A DNA stretch of 64,000 nucleotides from Diphasiastrum complanatum (GCA_029204225.1 CM055098.1:8540246-8604245), one strand, 5' to 3'. Positions 1 through 60,396 are shown, numbered from the stretch's first letter. Numbers and translations are program-made. The notes: generated from the letters alone by a model not told the origin.

Positions 1-363
1 GAATCAATGATCACAATGAGGAGTAGGGCGAGTTTGGCCTCAATATATAGAGCCAAAAAAAACCTGGGCACATAGCCATGCATAGCCCTAAGTTCCCTAT
101 ACATAGATTCACCTAGAATAGAGTCCTAAGCATGGACCACCTATTCATAGAATTGCTATTGATAACTCTACACATGCATACACTGTCTCATACCTTGTCT
201 AAACTCCATTTAGTGTGTTTTGGGCCTCACAAGGATATTAGTTACTTCCGGGTCACATCCAGTATGACGTGGCATAACTAACAACTTGATTTATTGGAGT
301 ACCATGTATCCAAGACTAGGAGTACACTGAATCCTACTTACTGGCCATGGACATAACAACTAC
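1..363. other. Unassigned flank left of element A1
   Basis: No gene or recognisable element. Homology to the gypsy family A pol seen at 36.8-40.5 kb begins abruptly near base 364, so the integrase and 3' LTR of A1 are missing and this stretch is the other side of that break. If the FIP37-like gene continues leftward, this is intron. Confidence 0.5.
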
Positions 364-2033
364 CTTGCGCGCATTAGGCCACACATGCTGACAATGCGGA
401 TCCTTTTCTTGAGCCTTCTTAATCTCCTCCATGAGACCACTGTCAAATAGAGTAAAGCTCATCTGATGTAGTATACGAGATAGTGCATCAACGACCACAT
501 TTTCCTTCCCTCTTCAGAAGCGAATTTCCAAGTGAAATTCCTGCATCAACTCGATGGCCTTTCAAATCTGGCTGAGTGCAAAAATACTTTAAAGTATGAT
601 GATCTGTGTACACATAAAACTCGGCGCCATATAAATAATGTCTCCACACCTTGAGCGCATGTATAATCGCATACAGCTCTTGCTCATGTGTAGGATATCT
701 CTGTTGAGCTGGTGTCAACTTCTTACTTTCAAAGGCTACTGGTCTACCCTCTTGGCTCAACACTGCACCTACGGCAATGCCACTTCAATCCGTCTCTAGG
801 TCAAAAGGTTTTTGGGTATCCACAATCTTGAGGACTGGATACCCAAGACGGTCTACCCTTTTGGCTCAACATTGCACCTACGACAATGCCACTTGCATCC
901 GTCTCTAGGTCAAAAGGTTTCTGGGTATCCACAATCTTGAGGACTGGCTACTGGTCTACCCTCTTGGCTCAACACTACACCTACGGCAATGCCACTTGCA
1001 TATGTCTCTAGGTCAAAAGGTTCCTGGGCTCCAAGTTCTCAAAACGTTGCTGAGCTTCAGCATCCCATCGAACCACAGTGTTGTTTTTCCTTAACTGGTC
1101 CATTAAAGGAGCAGCTATCCAGGAATAATTCCTAACAAACCGCCGGTAGAACTTACAAAAGCCTAAAAAGGATTGTAATCGGCGTATATCGGCAGGCCTT
1201 GGCCACTTCTTAACCACAGCCACCTTGGCTGAATCAACCGAAATACCCTCAGCAGTCACTAGGTGACCCAAATACCCGACACGAGTTTTACACAACTCTG
1301 TCTTCTGAGCATTGGCATACAAGACAAAAGCTTGTAACTTGCAAAATACGATCTTGAGATGAACCTCATGCTCCTTGACCGCTTTACTAAAAATCAGTAT
1401 ATCGTCAATAAAATTGACGACAAACTTGCCCATATAGTCTCGCAAGACATCGTTCATGAGCATCGTGAACGTGGTTGAGGCATTGGTTAACCCAAATGGC
1501 ATAACCAAAAATTCATAATGACCGAAACAAGTTCGAAAGGCCGTCTTTTGGACGTCTTCATCTCGAATCCGTATTTGATGATATCCTTTTGAAATCTATC
1601 TTACTGAAAATGCACCTTGCAACGCATCCAGTCGACCATCAATCCTAGGCATCGGATACATGTGCTTTACAGTGATCTTCTTCAATCCCCTGTAATCTAC
1701 ACACATCCGAAAACTACCATCCTTTTTCTTAACGAGTAAAATAGGAGAGGCGAAAGGTGAATAACTCGGACGGATGTACCCCAGCTTGAGATACTCCTCC
1801 AACATCTTTCTGACTTCCTCTTCCTCTTTTAGGCTCATCCTATAAGGAGGCCTACATACCGGACTTGCCCCTGAAACGAGCTCAATACGATGATCAACGT
1901 TCCGACTAGACGGCAATCCCTCTGGCATATTACTAATTAGCACGTGTTTAAAGAGTGCGGATGGACTTCTCCAACTCACTTGCTGGATCACATCTAGGCT
2001 GTATTGAAAATGCATGTGCACTAGGGGATGCAA
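364..2033 (-). pseudogene. A1 reverse transcriptase-RNase H (broken)
   Basis: The piece at 1596-2033 carries the RT N-terminal region with a CRPPYRMSLK segment and FRMCVDYRGL. The piece at 1008-1508 carries MPFGLTNA and the catalytic FIDDILIFSK motif, followed by the thumb and connection (YLGHLVTAEGI, LQSFLGFCKFYRRFV). RNase H residues (AFESKKLTPAQQRYPTHEQELYA, then TDHHTLKYFC) lie at 488-763. Between them a block of about 105 bp occurs three times. The frame shifts at about 1510-1595 and again within the repeated block. Established: chromovirus pol order. The protein cannot be functional. Confidence 0.85.
738..1030. repeat. Three tandem copies of a ~105-bp block in RNase H region
   Basis: The string TTGGCTCAACA followed by TGCCACTT and CTCTAGGTCAAAAGG recurs starting near 751, 860 and 964. 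Copy A2 has it once, at 38641-38735. The triplication is therefore specific to A1 and postdates the split of the two copies, or arose at insertion. Confidence 0.8.
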
Positions 2034-2566
2034 AAGTAAATGAAGCTTCTTGTGGTTTATTAGTGAGTGTGCTTATTTGATTATTATCAACATAAGAATC
2101 GAAACTGGAATCAACATTCACATAACACAACCACAAATACTGAATCTTCATTCTCTTTATTTGCATATAGGTAACAAGAGGACCCTCAACAGATGGTCTC
2201 TCCCCCTTTAAGACATGAGACATACCCTCATGCCCGAACTTATACACATGTGACTTAAAATCTATAGCGGGCTACTTACTTGCATGCCACCGCTTACCAA
2301 GTACAATATCAAACTTAGCTAGTTTAGTAATTTCAAAATCTAACTTCTCGGTATACGTCTGAATAGACAAAGACGCCCGAGAGATTCTTTCATCCCAAAC
2401 CTCTGTTCCCTACCATCTGGCATCTCAACAGTATACTGGTAATCAGATGGAACAGTAGCCAAGCGAAACTTCCTCACCACGCGAGAATTGATAATATTAT
2501 GCGAGGAACCGATGTCAAACAAGACGAGCACGTCATGACCTTCCAGCTTTCCCCTCATGCATATCA
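2034..2566 (-). pseudogene. A1 protease and protease-RT linker (broken)
   Basis: 2340-2558 encodes the retropepsin-like segment. The active-site motif reads VLFDIGSSHN here but VLFDTGSSHN in copy A2, so the catalytic DTG is damaged. The linker at 1948-2247 (KGERPSVEGPLVTYMQI) matches A2 closely. A frame change separates the two near 2340. Confidence 0.75.
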
Positions 2567-2567
2567 G

Positions 2568-3917
2568 TTAGCTATCTGGAAACTGATAAGCTTCCCGCGC
2601 CTTTGTGGACAAATAACAAACTGGTGCCTCTGGAACAAGCTTCCGCACCAAAATAGTCATGACACGACGAGTGTCCTCATCATCTGGAAACTGATAAGCT
2701 TCCCGCGCCTTGGTGGACAAATAACAAACTGGTGCCTCTGGAACAAGCTTCCGCACCAAAATAGTCATGACACGAAGAGTGTCCTCATCATCACATACCA
2801 ACAAGTCATCCAAAATTTCCTCATCCTTGCCCTCATCTTATGTTGCATAACATGGAGCTTCTTGCCCGTACGTTGAGGACAATCTTTGAAAAGATGCTTG
2901 CCAAGACCAGAAAAGCATAATCCGTCTTTCTTGGCCTTTTCCTTTTGCTCAGGACTAAGGGGAGACTTGTCGTAAGCACAACGAGCCATAGGAGATCCCG
3001 CCTTGCGATTCAAAGTCTGCTGCATCTGGATAGGATCCTTCTGCAAAAAGCCTTTCTGACCAGCTTGGCCAGACTTTCGCAAACCCTTCTTCTGAAGCCA
3101 GCTTGGCGCTCCAGATTCAACCTTGGTGCGCACATTACCTTCAAAGTTGAGAGCTGTAGCAACTGCCTCTTCTAAGGTTTTGCATCCTTCATTCAGCACT
3201 GAAGGCCTCAACTCTTCACGAAGGCCAAATATGAACTTGTGGACTACTAGCCACTCGGAAATCTCTTTTTGGAATCTTGATAAGCGTCTCACGATACCTA
3301 TCAGCATATTCCTGCACCATGTATTGCCTATGACGATGTAAAAGCCAAGCATCCATCGCACGCACATGCTCATGTGGAGGAATAAACTGAGCTCTGAAAG
3401 CTCGCTTAAACTCAAGCTAGGTGGATGGAGCCTGATTAGACTTCAACAACTTGCGCCACCACCTGTCAACAAAATCAGTGAAATGGTAAGCAGCTTTGCA
3501 GACCCGCCAACCCTCATCAATTGGGGACCGCTTCAAATCAAAATACTCCTCCCACTTATGCAACCACTGATCTACGATATCAGTATTGCGTTGGGGAGTG
3601 TTTCCTGTGAAACGAGTAGGTTTAATATCTTTGTCTTCTGGATAGGGTGGAGGTAACACAGGACGAACAACAGAAGACGAATAAGGCGGAGCATATTGTG
3701 AAGAAGACGCATAACCATCAACTACCATCATCGCTCGTATCTCTGCGACGGTCTTTTCCACACTATCCATGCGAGCTTGCACAGAAGGGGAAGTACCAGC
3801 AGGCGAACGGGCAGCCACTATAGGCAGATTATGGGCAGGACTAAGCACAGGGCTGGATGGTGGTGATGGGAGAGCAACAGGTGGACTAAGCGGAATATCA
3901 ACTCTATCATCTTCCAT
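2568..3917 (-). pseudogene. A1 gag (frameshifted)
   Basis: The start is taken at the ATG ending at 3917 (MEDDRVDIPLSPP); the upstream in-frame ATG at 3941 lies nearer the leader. The first piece (3417-3917) is a proline-rich N-terminus followed by KPTRFTGNTPQRNTD and WRKLLKS of the gag core. The second (2765-3415) has the gag helical core (FGLREELRPSVL) and a zinc knuckle whose second cysteine is lost (CFSGLGKHLFKDC). A frame break lies near 3415. The C-terminal part includes a 36-residue in-frame duplication (108 bp) at 2575-2790. Confidence 0.8.
2575..2790. repeat. 108-bp in-frame tandem duplication in A1 gag-protease
   Basis: TCTGGAAACTGATAAGC occurs at 2575 and 2683 with nearly identical following sequence through GTGTCCTCATCA. 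The period of 108 bp keeps frame, so the peptide KLVPEAPVCYLSTKAREAYQ is present twice. A2 has one copy (about 40310-40417). Confidence 0.85.
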
Positions 3918-4569
3918 TATGAAACCAAAACAAGACAACACAAAATCAAGCTAGAAATTGCACTGATGGTAAAATATTGACAAAAGCAAAACAACAATAG
4001 ATAGGGAAGGAGCTCTCCCTGAAATCCAAGCAAAAAATCACCACAGAAGTGCGCTGGACTAGCAAAATTTGAACGCTGATTTTGCTTAAAAGGAAATCTC
4101 TCAAGACCTGGAAAAAGGTCAGGATTGTCTTCAAAGATGTGCAGAGCTGCAGCAAATGATCGCTGATTGGGCCGTTGATTGGTGCTAAAAATTCCGCCTC
4201 AGAATAGCCTCAGAACAGCTGTCCAAAAACGTTGGAAAGAGGCATAGAAAAACGCCAAGAAAACACTTGAAGGAGGGCGCTAGATCAGTGCTAGAACAGC
4301 ACTCCAACTTTTTCCCTCTGTTTCCCACCTTTTCCAGCAATGGAGATAGGCCACAGGAGGGCGATGGAGCACCTGCAAATTTTTACCAACTTTTTCTTCT
4401 TCCAAAACGAGTTGTTGTGGGCTCCCTCTATGCTGGAACAGCAGCGCTGGAGGCCCACCCTTCGTCTCCAATCTCTGTCCCACGTTTTTCACCCCAAAAA
4501 ACCTTCAAAACAAGAGAAAAATGACAATTTTCTCTCTCTAGAACGGACGTTTTCTCTCTCTAGAACGAG

Positions 4570-4581
4570 GCTCTGATACCA
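4570..4581 (-). promoter_or_regulatory. Primer binding site (initiator Met tRNA), A1
   Basis: The minus strand reads TGGTATCAGAGC two bases inside the LTR edge. This is the usual complement to the 3' end of plant initiator-Met tRNA used to prime gypsy and copia reverse transcription. Confidence 0.9.
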
Positions 4582-4583
4582 AT

Positions 4584-5026
4584 TGTCACAAGCCAATCTC
4601 TCCAAGCTCGTGAATCCTAGAAGCCGGTGTGTAGAATGAACCTCCCAACCATAGGCACCTCCTCCTTGAGTCCTACTTGTTATTCCCGTCAACTGGCACA
4701 TGGCATCCACCTGTGGGTGATCAGTCCACTTGGCATGCCTGGCCCCTGTGACCTGTGAATACTGAGTGACTCATAGGGTACCACCCCCGTGCCCCGCCAA
4801 AGACCTATGACCCTCTTGGTCACCCCGACTATTTGTCGGCTAGCATCTCGTCACTGACGGCTAGGGTCCCGACGATCAAGACACACCGCATCTTTGACAG
4901 CTTGTCAGGCGGCCACACCGGGACACTGCTCGTGACGCACCGGTCCCAACTTGGGACACATGTCCTCGTCGGTCACCGACCCTTGCCAACACGAGATCAT
5001 GATAGAGCCATAACTGGGCTCTAACA
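4584..5026 (-). repeat. LTR of family A (copy A1), 443 bp
   Basis: The minus strand begins TGTTAGAGCCC and ends TTGTGACA, giving TG...CA ends next to the PBS. Related LTRs occur at 27957-28396, 36623-36812 (partial) and 44355-44833. Confidence 0.85.
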
Positions 5027-5091
5027 ATTGACATCACCAATTCCTTGAATTTCTGAAGGTCAAAATGTTTTGCTTGAGCTTTTCTAAGCAT

Positions 5092-5300
5092 AAATCTGTG
5101 CAAGGCCAATCTCAAACAAAAAGCTCATGGCTCGCTATTATGGTTCATTTCATATCCTTAACCAACTTAGCCCAATCACATATCATCTAAAACTTCCACC
5201 TACCACCAAAGGATGTGATACCTTTCATGTTAGCCTTCTACGTGCTTCTTTTTTTCCCAACAAACCTCATGATGTCAATTTCCATTTGATTCTAAGCTCT
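5092..5300 (+). pseudogene. Ty3/gypsy integrase C-terminal scrap
   Basis: The translated segment has ARYYGSFHILNQLSPITYHL followed by FHVSLLRASF. This is the SH3-like C-terminal part of gypsy integrase (usual pattern RYYGPF...VAY.L.LP...HPVFHVS.L). No other pol domain is nearby, and it diverges from families A, B and C, so it is an isolated remnant on the plus strand. Confidence 0.65.
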
Positions 5301-5363
5301 TTCCCTATTTGTCAGCTGCTATACTTCGAGTATGCATTCAGCAACACAATCACCACAAATTAG

Positions 5364-7192
5364 TATAGTTTTTAGCCCTAAATTTGAAATCAAATGACGG
5401 ATGAGGTTTCAGAGAACTGAAACCGATAAAGATTGTCTTCCAGAGGGGACTTCAAGCACCAACTAAGCTGGAAATTACATATGAAATATCTAGAAACAAG
5501 GAAGTACCACTTTGTGAAGCAAATGATACAAAGTCTAAGAGTTTCAGACATTAAAAATGATAGCAAAAGGCGGATGCCCTTTCTTATCTAAATGCCCCCA
5601 TCAGCTAGCAAATTGTAAATAACAATTAAATTCCTAAATGCCCCCATCAGCTAGCAAACATGTCATAATCTCTTGAAATGATAAGGATTGATGCTCGAGC
5701 AGACAAAGATGTGGTAAAAATTGGATTAAATTGTAATCAAAACCACAAAAAATCAGCTAGCTCTTATTTTAACAATGAAGAAGGTGATGAGCTAAATTGT
5801 AATTTCAATATCTAAACTTCTAGATATCCATTACGCAAACTGTGAAGTGATTCTTCAGAGAGCTATTGTGAAAAGTAGAACAGCAGTGCAAGAAGATCCT
5901 CTCCACTACAATTTGGAGCCAAAAAATGAAATTTAAGGTTTCCTCCAGAATTGAAAACATGTAATAATCTCTTGAAATGATAAGGATTGATGCTCGAGCA
6001 GACACAGAAGATGTGGTGAAAATTGATCTTCAAAATAGAAACCTTCAGGTACACAAATCCGAATTTAAGGTTTCCTCCCAGAATTGAAAACATGTAATAA
6101 TCTCTTGAAATGATAAGGGTTGATGCTCGAGCAGACAACCTATTGCGAGGGACTCTAAATTGTAATCAAAACCACAAAAAAATCAGCTAGCTCTTATTTT
6201 AACAATGAAGAAGGTGATGAGCTAAATTGTAATTTCAATATCTGAACTTCTAGATATCCATTATGCAATATGTGAAGTGATTCTTCAAAGAGCTATTGTA
6301 AAAAGTAGAATGGCAGTGGAAGTCCTCTACACTACAATTTGGAGCCAAAAAATGAAATATAAGGTTTCCTCCCTCCCAGAATTGAAAATTGCATCCAATA
6401 AGTAGTGCCAATTATATCTATTAACCTCGTGCTTCAAAACACTAGTGCATCACGTTCTTCCTACCCAAAAAGTAGTGCAATACCAAGTTATGATGAAAAC
6501 GCATATGGAATGCTAGAAGAGTTGGAAGAAAATGTAACTCTACAAATCGTCTAAATGTCAATCGATTATAGAAGAATGATCTCCACATGTATAGGATTGT
6601 AGGTCAACACCCTGAGGATTTATGCTTAATTAATGTATAATGTGTCTGATGTACCCATACTCAAAAAATATACGCTCCAAAGGACAATCAAAAATGTCTG
6701 GATGCATGTTCTAATCCATGACAGCTATACTAGAACTTTCACAATGTTCAAACATCTATATTCCATGCTTACTTTGATACCTACTGCTAATTCGTTTGTA
6801 ATACACAAAAGACCATTTTCACCCTTCAGATTTTAAGTTGACATGATAAAATGTAACTTGCTAAATCAGTATTATAGGCATCAGGGCATTGTTTTATTAC
6901 ATCTCCTTCCTAATCCATTCATGATTATAGCCTATTGATGCTTTAGCAGGAATAACTACTGCTTATCACAAGTAATGACTTAAATCCAACATGTACATGT
7001 AATGCAATAATGGGTCACATATTTTAGTTAAGATCAATATTGTGAGTACAGAACAAATATGTCCTAAGTCACTTTCCATGTAAGGGAATGCACATGTCAG
7101 ATGTGATTCCTTATGTTAGTAGAGAAAATTGAGTCAAGTCCGTTCCAGCTAATATACTCATAAACTTTTATGTCTAGAAATTGAAAACTCAC
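5364..7192. repeat. Intronic mosaic of local duplications
   Basis: A ~220-bp block at about 5724-5945 recurs at 6148-6370 (shared AATCAGCTAGCTCTTATTTT and GAGCTAAATTGTAATTTCAA). A smaller block containing CTTGAAATGATAAG and GATGCTCGAGCAGACA occurs three times (near 5672, 5971 and 6102). A 23-bp string beginning AAATGCCCCCATCAGCTAGC occurs twice near 5590 and 5635. The remainder to 7192 is AT-rich with no convincing coding sequence. It lies downstream of the last supported FIP37-like exon, so it is probably intron. Confidence 0.7.
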
Positions 7193-7264
7193 AGCATCAA
7201 GTTTGGATAACTTTTTCGGCCTCCTAACAGTTGGCCAGTGAATGATTGCAGGAGGCAAGGCCTT
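7193..7264 (-). CDS. Doubtful extra exon (24 codons) of the FIP37-like gene
   Basis: Minus strand: acceptor TTGAATTAG, then 72 nt open in phase 0, then donor GTGAGT. The peptide KALPPAIIHWPTVRRPKKL does not resemble the part of FIP37 expected after KEQEI.NLK, so it may be a chance exon, a lineage-specific exon or a scrap of another gene. Confidence 0.3.
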
Positions 7265-7363
7265 CTAATTCAAAAAATTAACCATTTCTAGCTAATCTAG
7301 CTGCCCATGCCATGTGAATGATGATAGCTACTAAAAATCCTTTGATTAAAAGGTAAGAATTAC

Positions 7364-56116
<48,753 letters not shown>

Positions 56117-56125
56117 TGCCAATCC

Positions 56126-56135
56126 AAACCCTAAA
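56126..56135. promoter_or_regulatory. Telo-box in the 5' leader of the FIP37-like gene
   Basis: AAACCCTAAA lies 10 bp upstream of the start codon. Telo-boxes near the start of plant housekeeping genes (ribosomal proteins, translation factors) are established; its role here is inference. Confidence 0.5.
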
Positions 56136-57611
56136 CAGAAAATGGACAAATCTTTGCTCAACAAACTAATCAAACAATCGGCATTTTTATGCTTGGCTTT
56201 CTTTTAGCAAAGCAAATCAGCAACGGAAAGGAAACTGACGCAATTAATCAGTCTGCCTTCATTTACCTCCTGCAGCTGCGATGGAGGCTTTCTAAGAGCT
56301 GTTGCGTAGCTATATCTTGTCAGCGCTGCGCAATTGAATTCAGGTGTTTGCCTGTTTGTTATAACTTCTATGGTTTCATTTGTTGTTAACACCTGCTGAT
56401 GATGGCATCTGTAGATGCAAAGCGACGCTGCGTCTGGACACTCCTCGCATCTTAGTAACACGCACCTGTTTGGCCACCAGGGGATTTGAGGTGCGTTTTA
56501 TGTTGCCCCAAGGGAACTGCGAACTGCTGCTACGTGGTAGAAGGAAACGAAATTCAGTCACACCATATTATTATATTAATTTAAAAATAATTTGCCTCAA
56601 AAAAATTTGCCGCAGATTAGGTTCTGTGTGAGACTACTCCATTTTCTTTGTAAAAATGTTAAAACTGATTTTACGTGGTAGAAAGGAAATTCAAATGGAG
56701 CAATTTCTTCTTTCCGTGATCAGTCACACCATATGAATTGAAGACATACTATTATATATTATATATACAGTACATTTTATATTGCAAAATCAAATTTTAA
56801 GATTTGAACATTAGGTCCAATATCTTATTTTATATATTTAAAAATTTATTTGTTTAATTGTACAAACCTTCTGTAACCATTGCAAATTACAATTGAGCTT
56901 CATTGTTGGAGTTTATGCTCGCCATTTTTTTTATTCACAAGCTTGGGACGATGCCAAGACTTTTTATGAGATGACTTATTTGTGGTGCTAAGAATCATTT
57001 GAAAATTATTGCGAATCCATTAGGTGATTCATAAGTTTATAAATGATCCAAAATACCATAACACACGTTCTTGTCATTCAATATTTTGGGAGGTCTAATT
57101 TTTTCGTCAATTTCCACTGCCACATTCGGCACAGCATTCCTTGGGCATGAACAAGTTTTTTCACTAGGTAGTTCCACCAACACTTGGTCACCATGCAAAG
57201 TAAATACGCGACAAGACAGTGTTTGGGAAAGTCGGCATCTCTTGAGAATGGAACCGGCAACTTTGATGAATTTTTCTTACAAGAGAATGTGCCTCAAACA
57301 TTCAATACATTGTAGGATATAATCCTCCTATCTTTTAAAAAATACATGAAATTTTAGGATACAATTTTAGGGCACTATTTAGGTAATGCCAACTATAATC
57401 TAAGGGTCTAGGCATAGGTGTTAGGGCCTAGGCCCTTGCACATTTTAGATTCCCTTGAATGCACATTGTCATGTGGCATTGCCTCATTTGAGGACTCTGC
57501 CACGCACATTCCGCCGTGCTACCCAAATAAATTGCTTTGAAGGCTCAGGCCTCGGGAGTAAGGACTTAGGCCTTCTTGCGAAGCATTTTCAATGTTCAGT
57601 TTTTCAAAACA
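56136..57611. other. Upstream region of the FIP37-like gene
   Basis: It should hold the promoter. An AT-rich tract with TATATATTATATATACAG near 56754-56772 is present, but I cannot tie it to a start site. No other gene is supported. Confidence 0.35.
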
Positions 57612-57710
57612 TAGTGACTAGTGAGGCTGAGGCGCGATCGGAATGTTGAGCAATGAGCATTGTGAGGGTGTGAGGGAGTGAGTCTAAGAGAGATGGAGGC
57701 TTCCTCGGCG
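57612..57710 (+). repeat. Left copy of the repeat flanking the rDNA block
   Basis: GAGGCTGAGGCGCGATCGGA, then GAGTCTAAGAGAGATGGAGG. The same two strings occur at about 60515 and 60710 (GAGGCTAAGGCAAGATCGGA; GAGTCTAAGAGAGATGGATG). Confidence 0.65.
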
Positions 57711-57989
57711 CCGGAGTCCGACGCGTTGCCAGTCCGGCCCTGCCTGGCGCGCATGCGCTGGGCCAAAAATTTTCTAAGTAAAAAAAAGCATACTTTATCA
57801 GATAGGAGTGTTGCCTTGTCGTGAGGGGGCACGCCGAATCCCATCAAAACTATGGGGAGGCGGCAGGTGCTTGGCCTTGCGCCCTTGGTCCGTCGACGAC
57901 GAACAACAAGGAGACGATGCGCCATCTGCCCTCTCACGAGAGGACTAGTCATGCGTCCCTCAAAGTCTTGCCTAGTACGTGATAAGTGA

Positions 57990-58627
57990 ACATGGCTGAT
58001 CGGTTGGAAAGGAGCGCGACATCCTAACCTACGCGGATCGCGCTTCCCTGCCCCTCGACATCTGAGTGATGAAAACGGTTGGATGGTTGTCTCCTGTTGG
58101 GACCACCATGGAGGTTGTGCCAGAACGCAATATGAAGTTGTTGGCTGCGACGAGAACGTTGGGATTTATGGGGATTTATGGGATTTATGATGACGCCGGA
58201 TGCAAGGCTCAGGTCCCGTTTCTAATTCCGTTTAGGCACGTTGGAATGCGCGACACTTGTCATCGGATCTCGGCACTCTGCGTTGTGTCGCATTCGGTTC
58301 TATCGTGCGGGCCTATTGGCACACGTAGGAACTCGTCGTGCTGGTTGTTGGATCGGCATCGTCTTATATCGCACATTTGAGCACGTTGTGAGGTGGTTGG
58401 TTTGGCGCTCTAGAGGAGGAGGCCTTTGACCTTGACCTTGTCCTCGGGCTCCGGCGCGTGGGAACTCTTGGGCTGGTTGTCGGGTTGTCGCTCCCAAGGG
58501 GTGTGCAGGTTCCACCCGGCACTCGGCCTCCGCATGTGAAACTCGGGAACCTTCGTTGGGACCGGACCGGGGATCCACTTTGCCTTGGGCTCTTCCCCTA
58601 TGGGGATCAGGTTGATTCAAGATAGCT
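57990..58627 (+). other. Possible rDNA external transcribed spacer remnant
   Basis: GC-richer than its surroundings, directly upstream of the 18S start, no reading frame of note. It sits where the 5' ETS should be. Inference from position only. Confidence 0.4.
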
Positions 58628-59698
58628 ACATGGTTGATCATGCTAGTTGTCATATGCTTGTCTCAAAGATTAAGCCATGCATGTATAATTATAAACTATC
58701 TTGTACTATGAAACTGCGAATGGCTCATTACATCAGTTATAGTTTCTTTGATGGTACCTTGCTACTCGAATACCCGTAGTAATTCTAGAGCTAATACGTG
58801 CACCAAATCTCGACTGTAAAGGAAGGAACATATTTATTAGATATAAGGCCGATGCTTGTTCGGTATTGAGGTGAATCATGATAACTCGTCAAATCGCATG
58901 GCCTCAGCACCGGCAATGTTTCACTCAAAATTTTGCCCTATCAACTTTCAATGATAGGATAGTGGCCTACCATGGTGGTGATGGGTGACGGAAGAATTAG
59001 GGTTCGATTCTGGAGAGGGAACCTAAGAAATGGCTACCACATCCAAGGAAGGCAGTAGGCGGGCAAATTACTCAATTTCGACATGGGGAGGTAGTGACAA
59101 TAAATAACAATATTGGGCTTTTACAACTATGGTAGTTATTGGAATGAATACAAGTAAACCCCTTAACAAGGATCCATTGGAGGGCAAGTCTGGTGCCAGC
59201 AACCACAGTAATTCCAGCTCCAATAGTGTATATCTAAGTTGTTGCAATTAGAAATCTCGTAGTTGGATCTTGGGATGGGGGGCGAATGGTCTGCTTCCTT
59301 TGGTTGCTCCATTTTTTTGATCAGGACGCACTCCTAGCCTTAATTGGCTAGGACGCAGAGTCGACGATGTTGCCTTGAAAAAGTTAGAGTGCTCAAAGCA
59401 GGCCTATGCTCTGAATACATTAGCATGGAATAACGTGATAGGACTCTGGTCCTGTTGTGTTTGTCTTTGGGACCGAAATAATGATTGATAGGGACAGTTG
59501 GGGGCATTCGTATTTCATTGTCAGAGGTGAAATTTTTGGATTTATGAAAGACGCAAACTATTGTGAAAGTATTTGCCAAGGATGTTTTCATTAATGAAGA
59601 ACAAAAGTTGGGGGCTCGAAGACAATAATTATCTTCCTATTCTCAACCATAAACTATGTCGACTAGGGATTGACAGGTGTTAATTCGATGACCCTGCC

Positions 59699-59734
<36 letters not shown>

Positions 59735-59748
59735 AGGGAGTATGGTCA

Positions 59749-59801
<53 letters not shown>

Positions 59802-60282
59802 GCGGTTTATTTTGACTCAACACGGAAAAACTTACCAGGTTCAGACAAAGTAAGAATTGACATATTGAGAGCTCTTTCTTAATTCTATGGGTGGTGGTGC
59901 ATGGTCGTTCTTAGTTGGTGGAGTGATTTGTCTGGTTAATTCTCTTAACGAATGGGACCTCAGCCTCCTAACTAGTTACACAAAGAATCTTCTTGCTGGC
60001 CAACTTCTTAGAGGGACTATTCACATCCCGCGGATGGAAGTTTGAGGCAATATCAGGTCTGTGATGCCCTTAGATGTTCTGGGCCACACGCACGCTACAT
60101 AGATGAATTCAACGAGTTTATGACCTCAACCGATAGGCTTGGGTAATCTTTTGAGATTTCATCATGATGGGAACAAATCATTGCAATTATTGATCTTCAA
60201 TGAGGAATTCCTGATAAGCACGAGTCATCAACTCACGTTAACTACATCTCTGCCCTTTGTACACACCACCCGTCACTCCTAC

Positions 60283-60284
<2 letters not shown>
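58628..60284 (+). rRNA. 18S (SSU) rRNA pseudogene, 3' end missing
   Basis: The whole 5' and central domains and most of the 3' domain are collinear with plant 18S rRNA: start ACATGGTTGATCATGCTAG, AAGCCATGCATG, AAGGAAGGCAGTAGGCGGGC, GGTGAAATTTTTGGATTTAT, AAACTTAAAGGAATTGACGG, GTACACACCACCCGTCACTC. It breaks off at 60284 in a GA run, about 150-170 nt before the normal 3' end. The 530-loop reads CCAGCAACCACAGTAATTCC instead of the near-universal CCAGCAGCCGCGGTAATTCC, and many CG or C sites are T or A, so it is a decayed dispersed copy rather than part of an active array. Confidence 0.93.
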
Positions 60285-60335
<51 letters not shown>

Positions 60336-60336
60336 C

Positions 60337-60392
<56 letters not shown>
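60285..60392. repeat. (GA)n microsatellite at the rDNA break
   Basis: GA run with a few CAGA interruptions near 60327-60343, starting exactly where 18S similarity ends. Confidence 0.95.

Positions 60393-60396
<4 letters not shown>

Larger units (their letters stand above)
364..5026 (-). mobile_element. Ty3/gypsy family A copy A1, 3'-truncated
   Basis: Reading on the minus strand: LTR (5026 to 4584), primer binding site (4581-4570), leader, gag, protease, reverse transcriptase and the start of RNase H, ending abruptly near 364. Integrase, chromodomain and the 3' LTR are lost. It is collinear with copy A2 (36623-40542) at high similarity. Frames are broken and two internal tandem duplications are present, so it is a dead copy. 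A 5' LTR is present but no 3' LTR survives, so insertion age cannot be read from LTR divergence here. Confidence 0.85.

Noticed and set aside
58066-58653. Plus and minus frames of 104-117 codons upstream of 18S
   Set aside because: GC-rich spacer-like DNA next to the rRNA start explains open frames on both strands; no motif seen.
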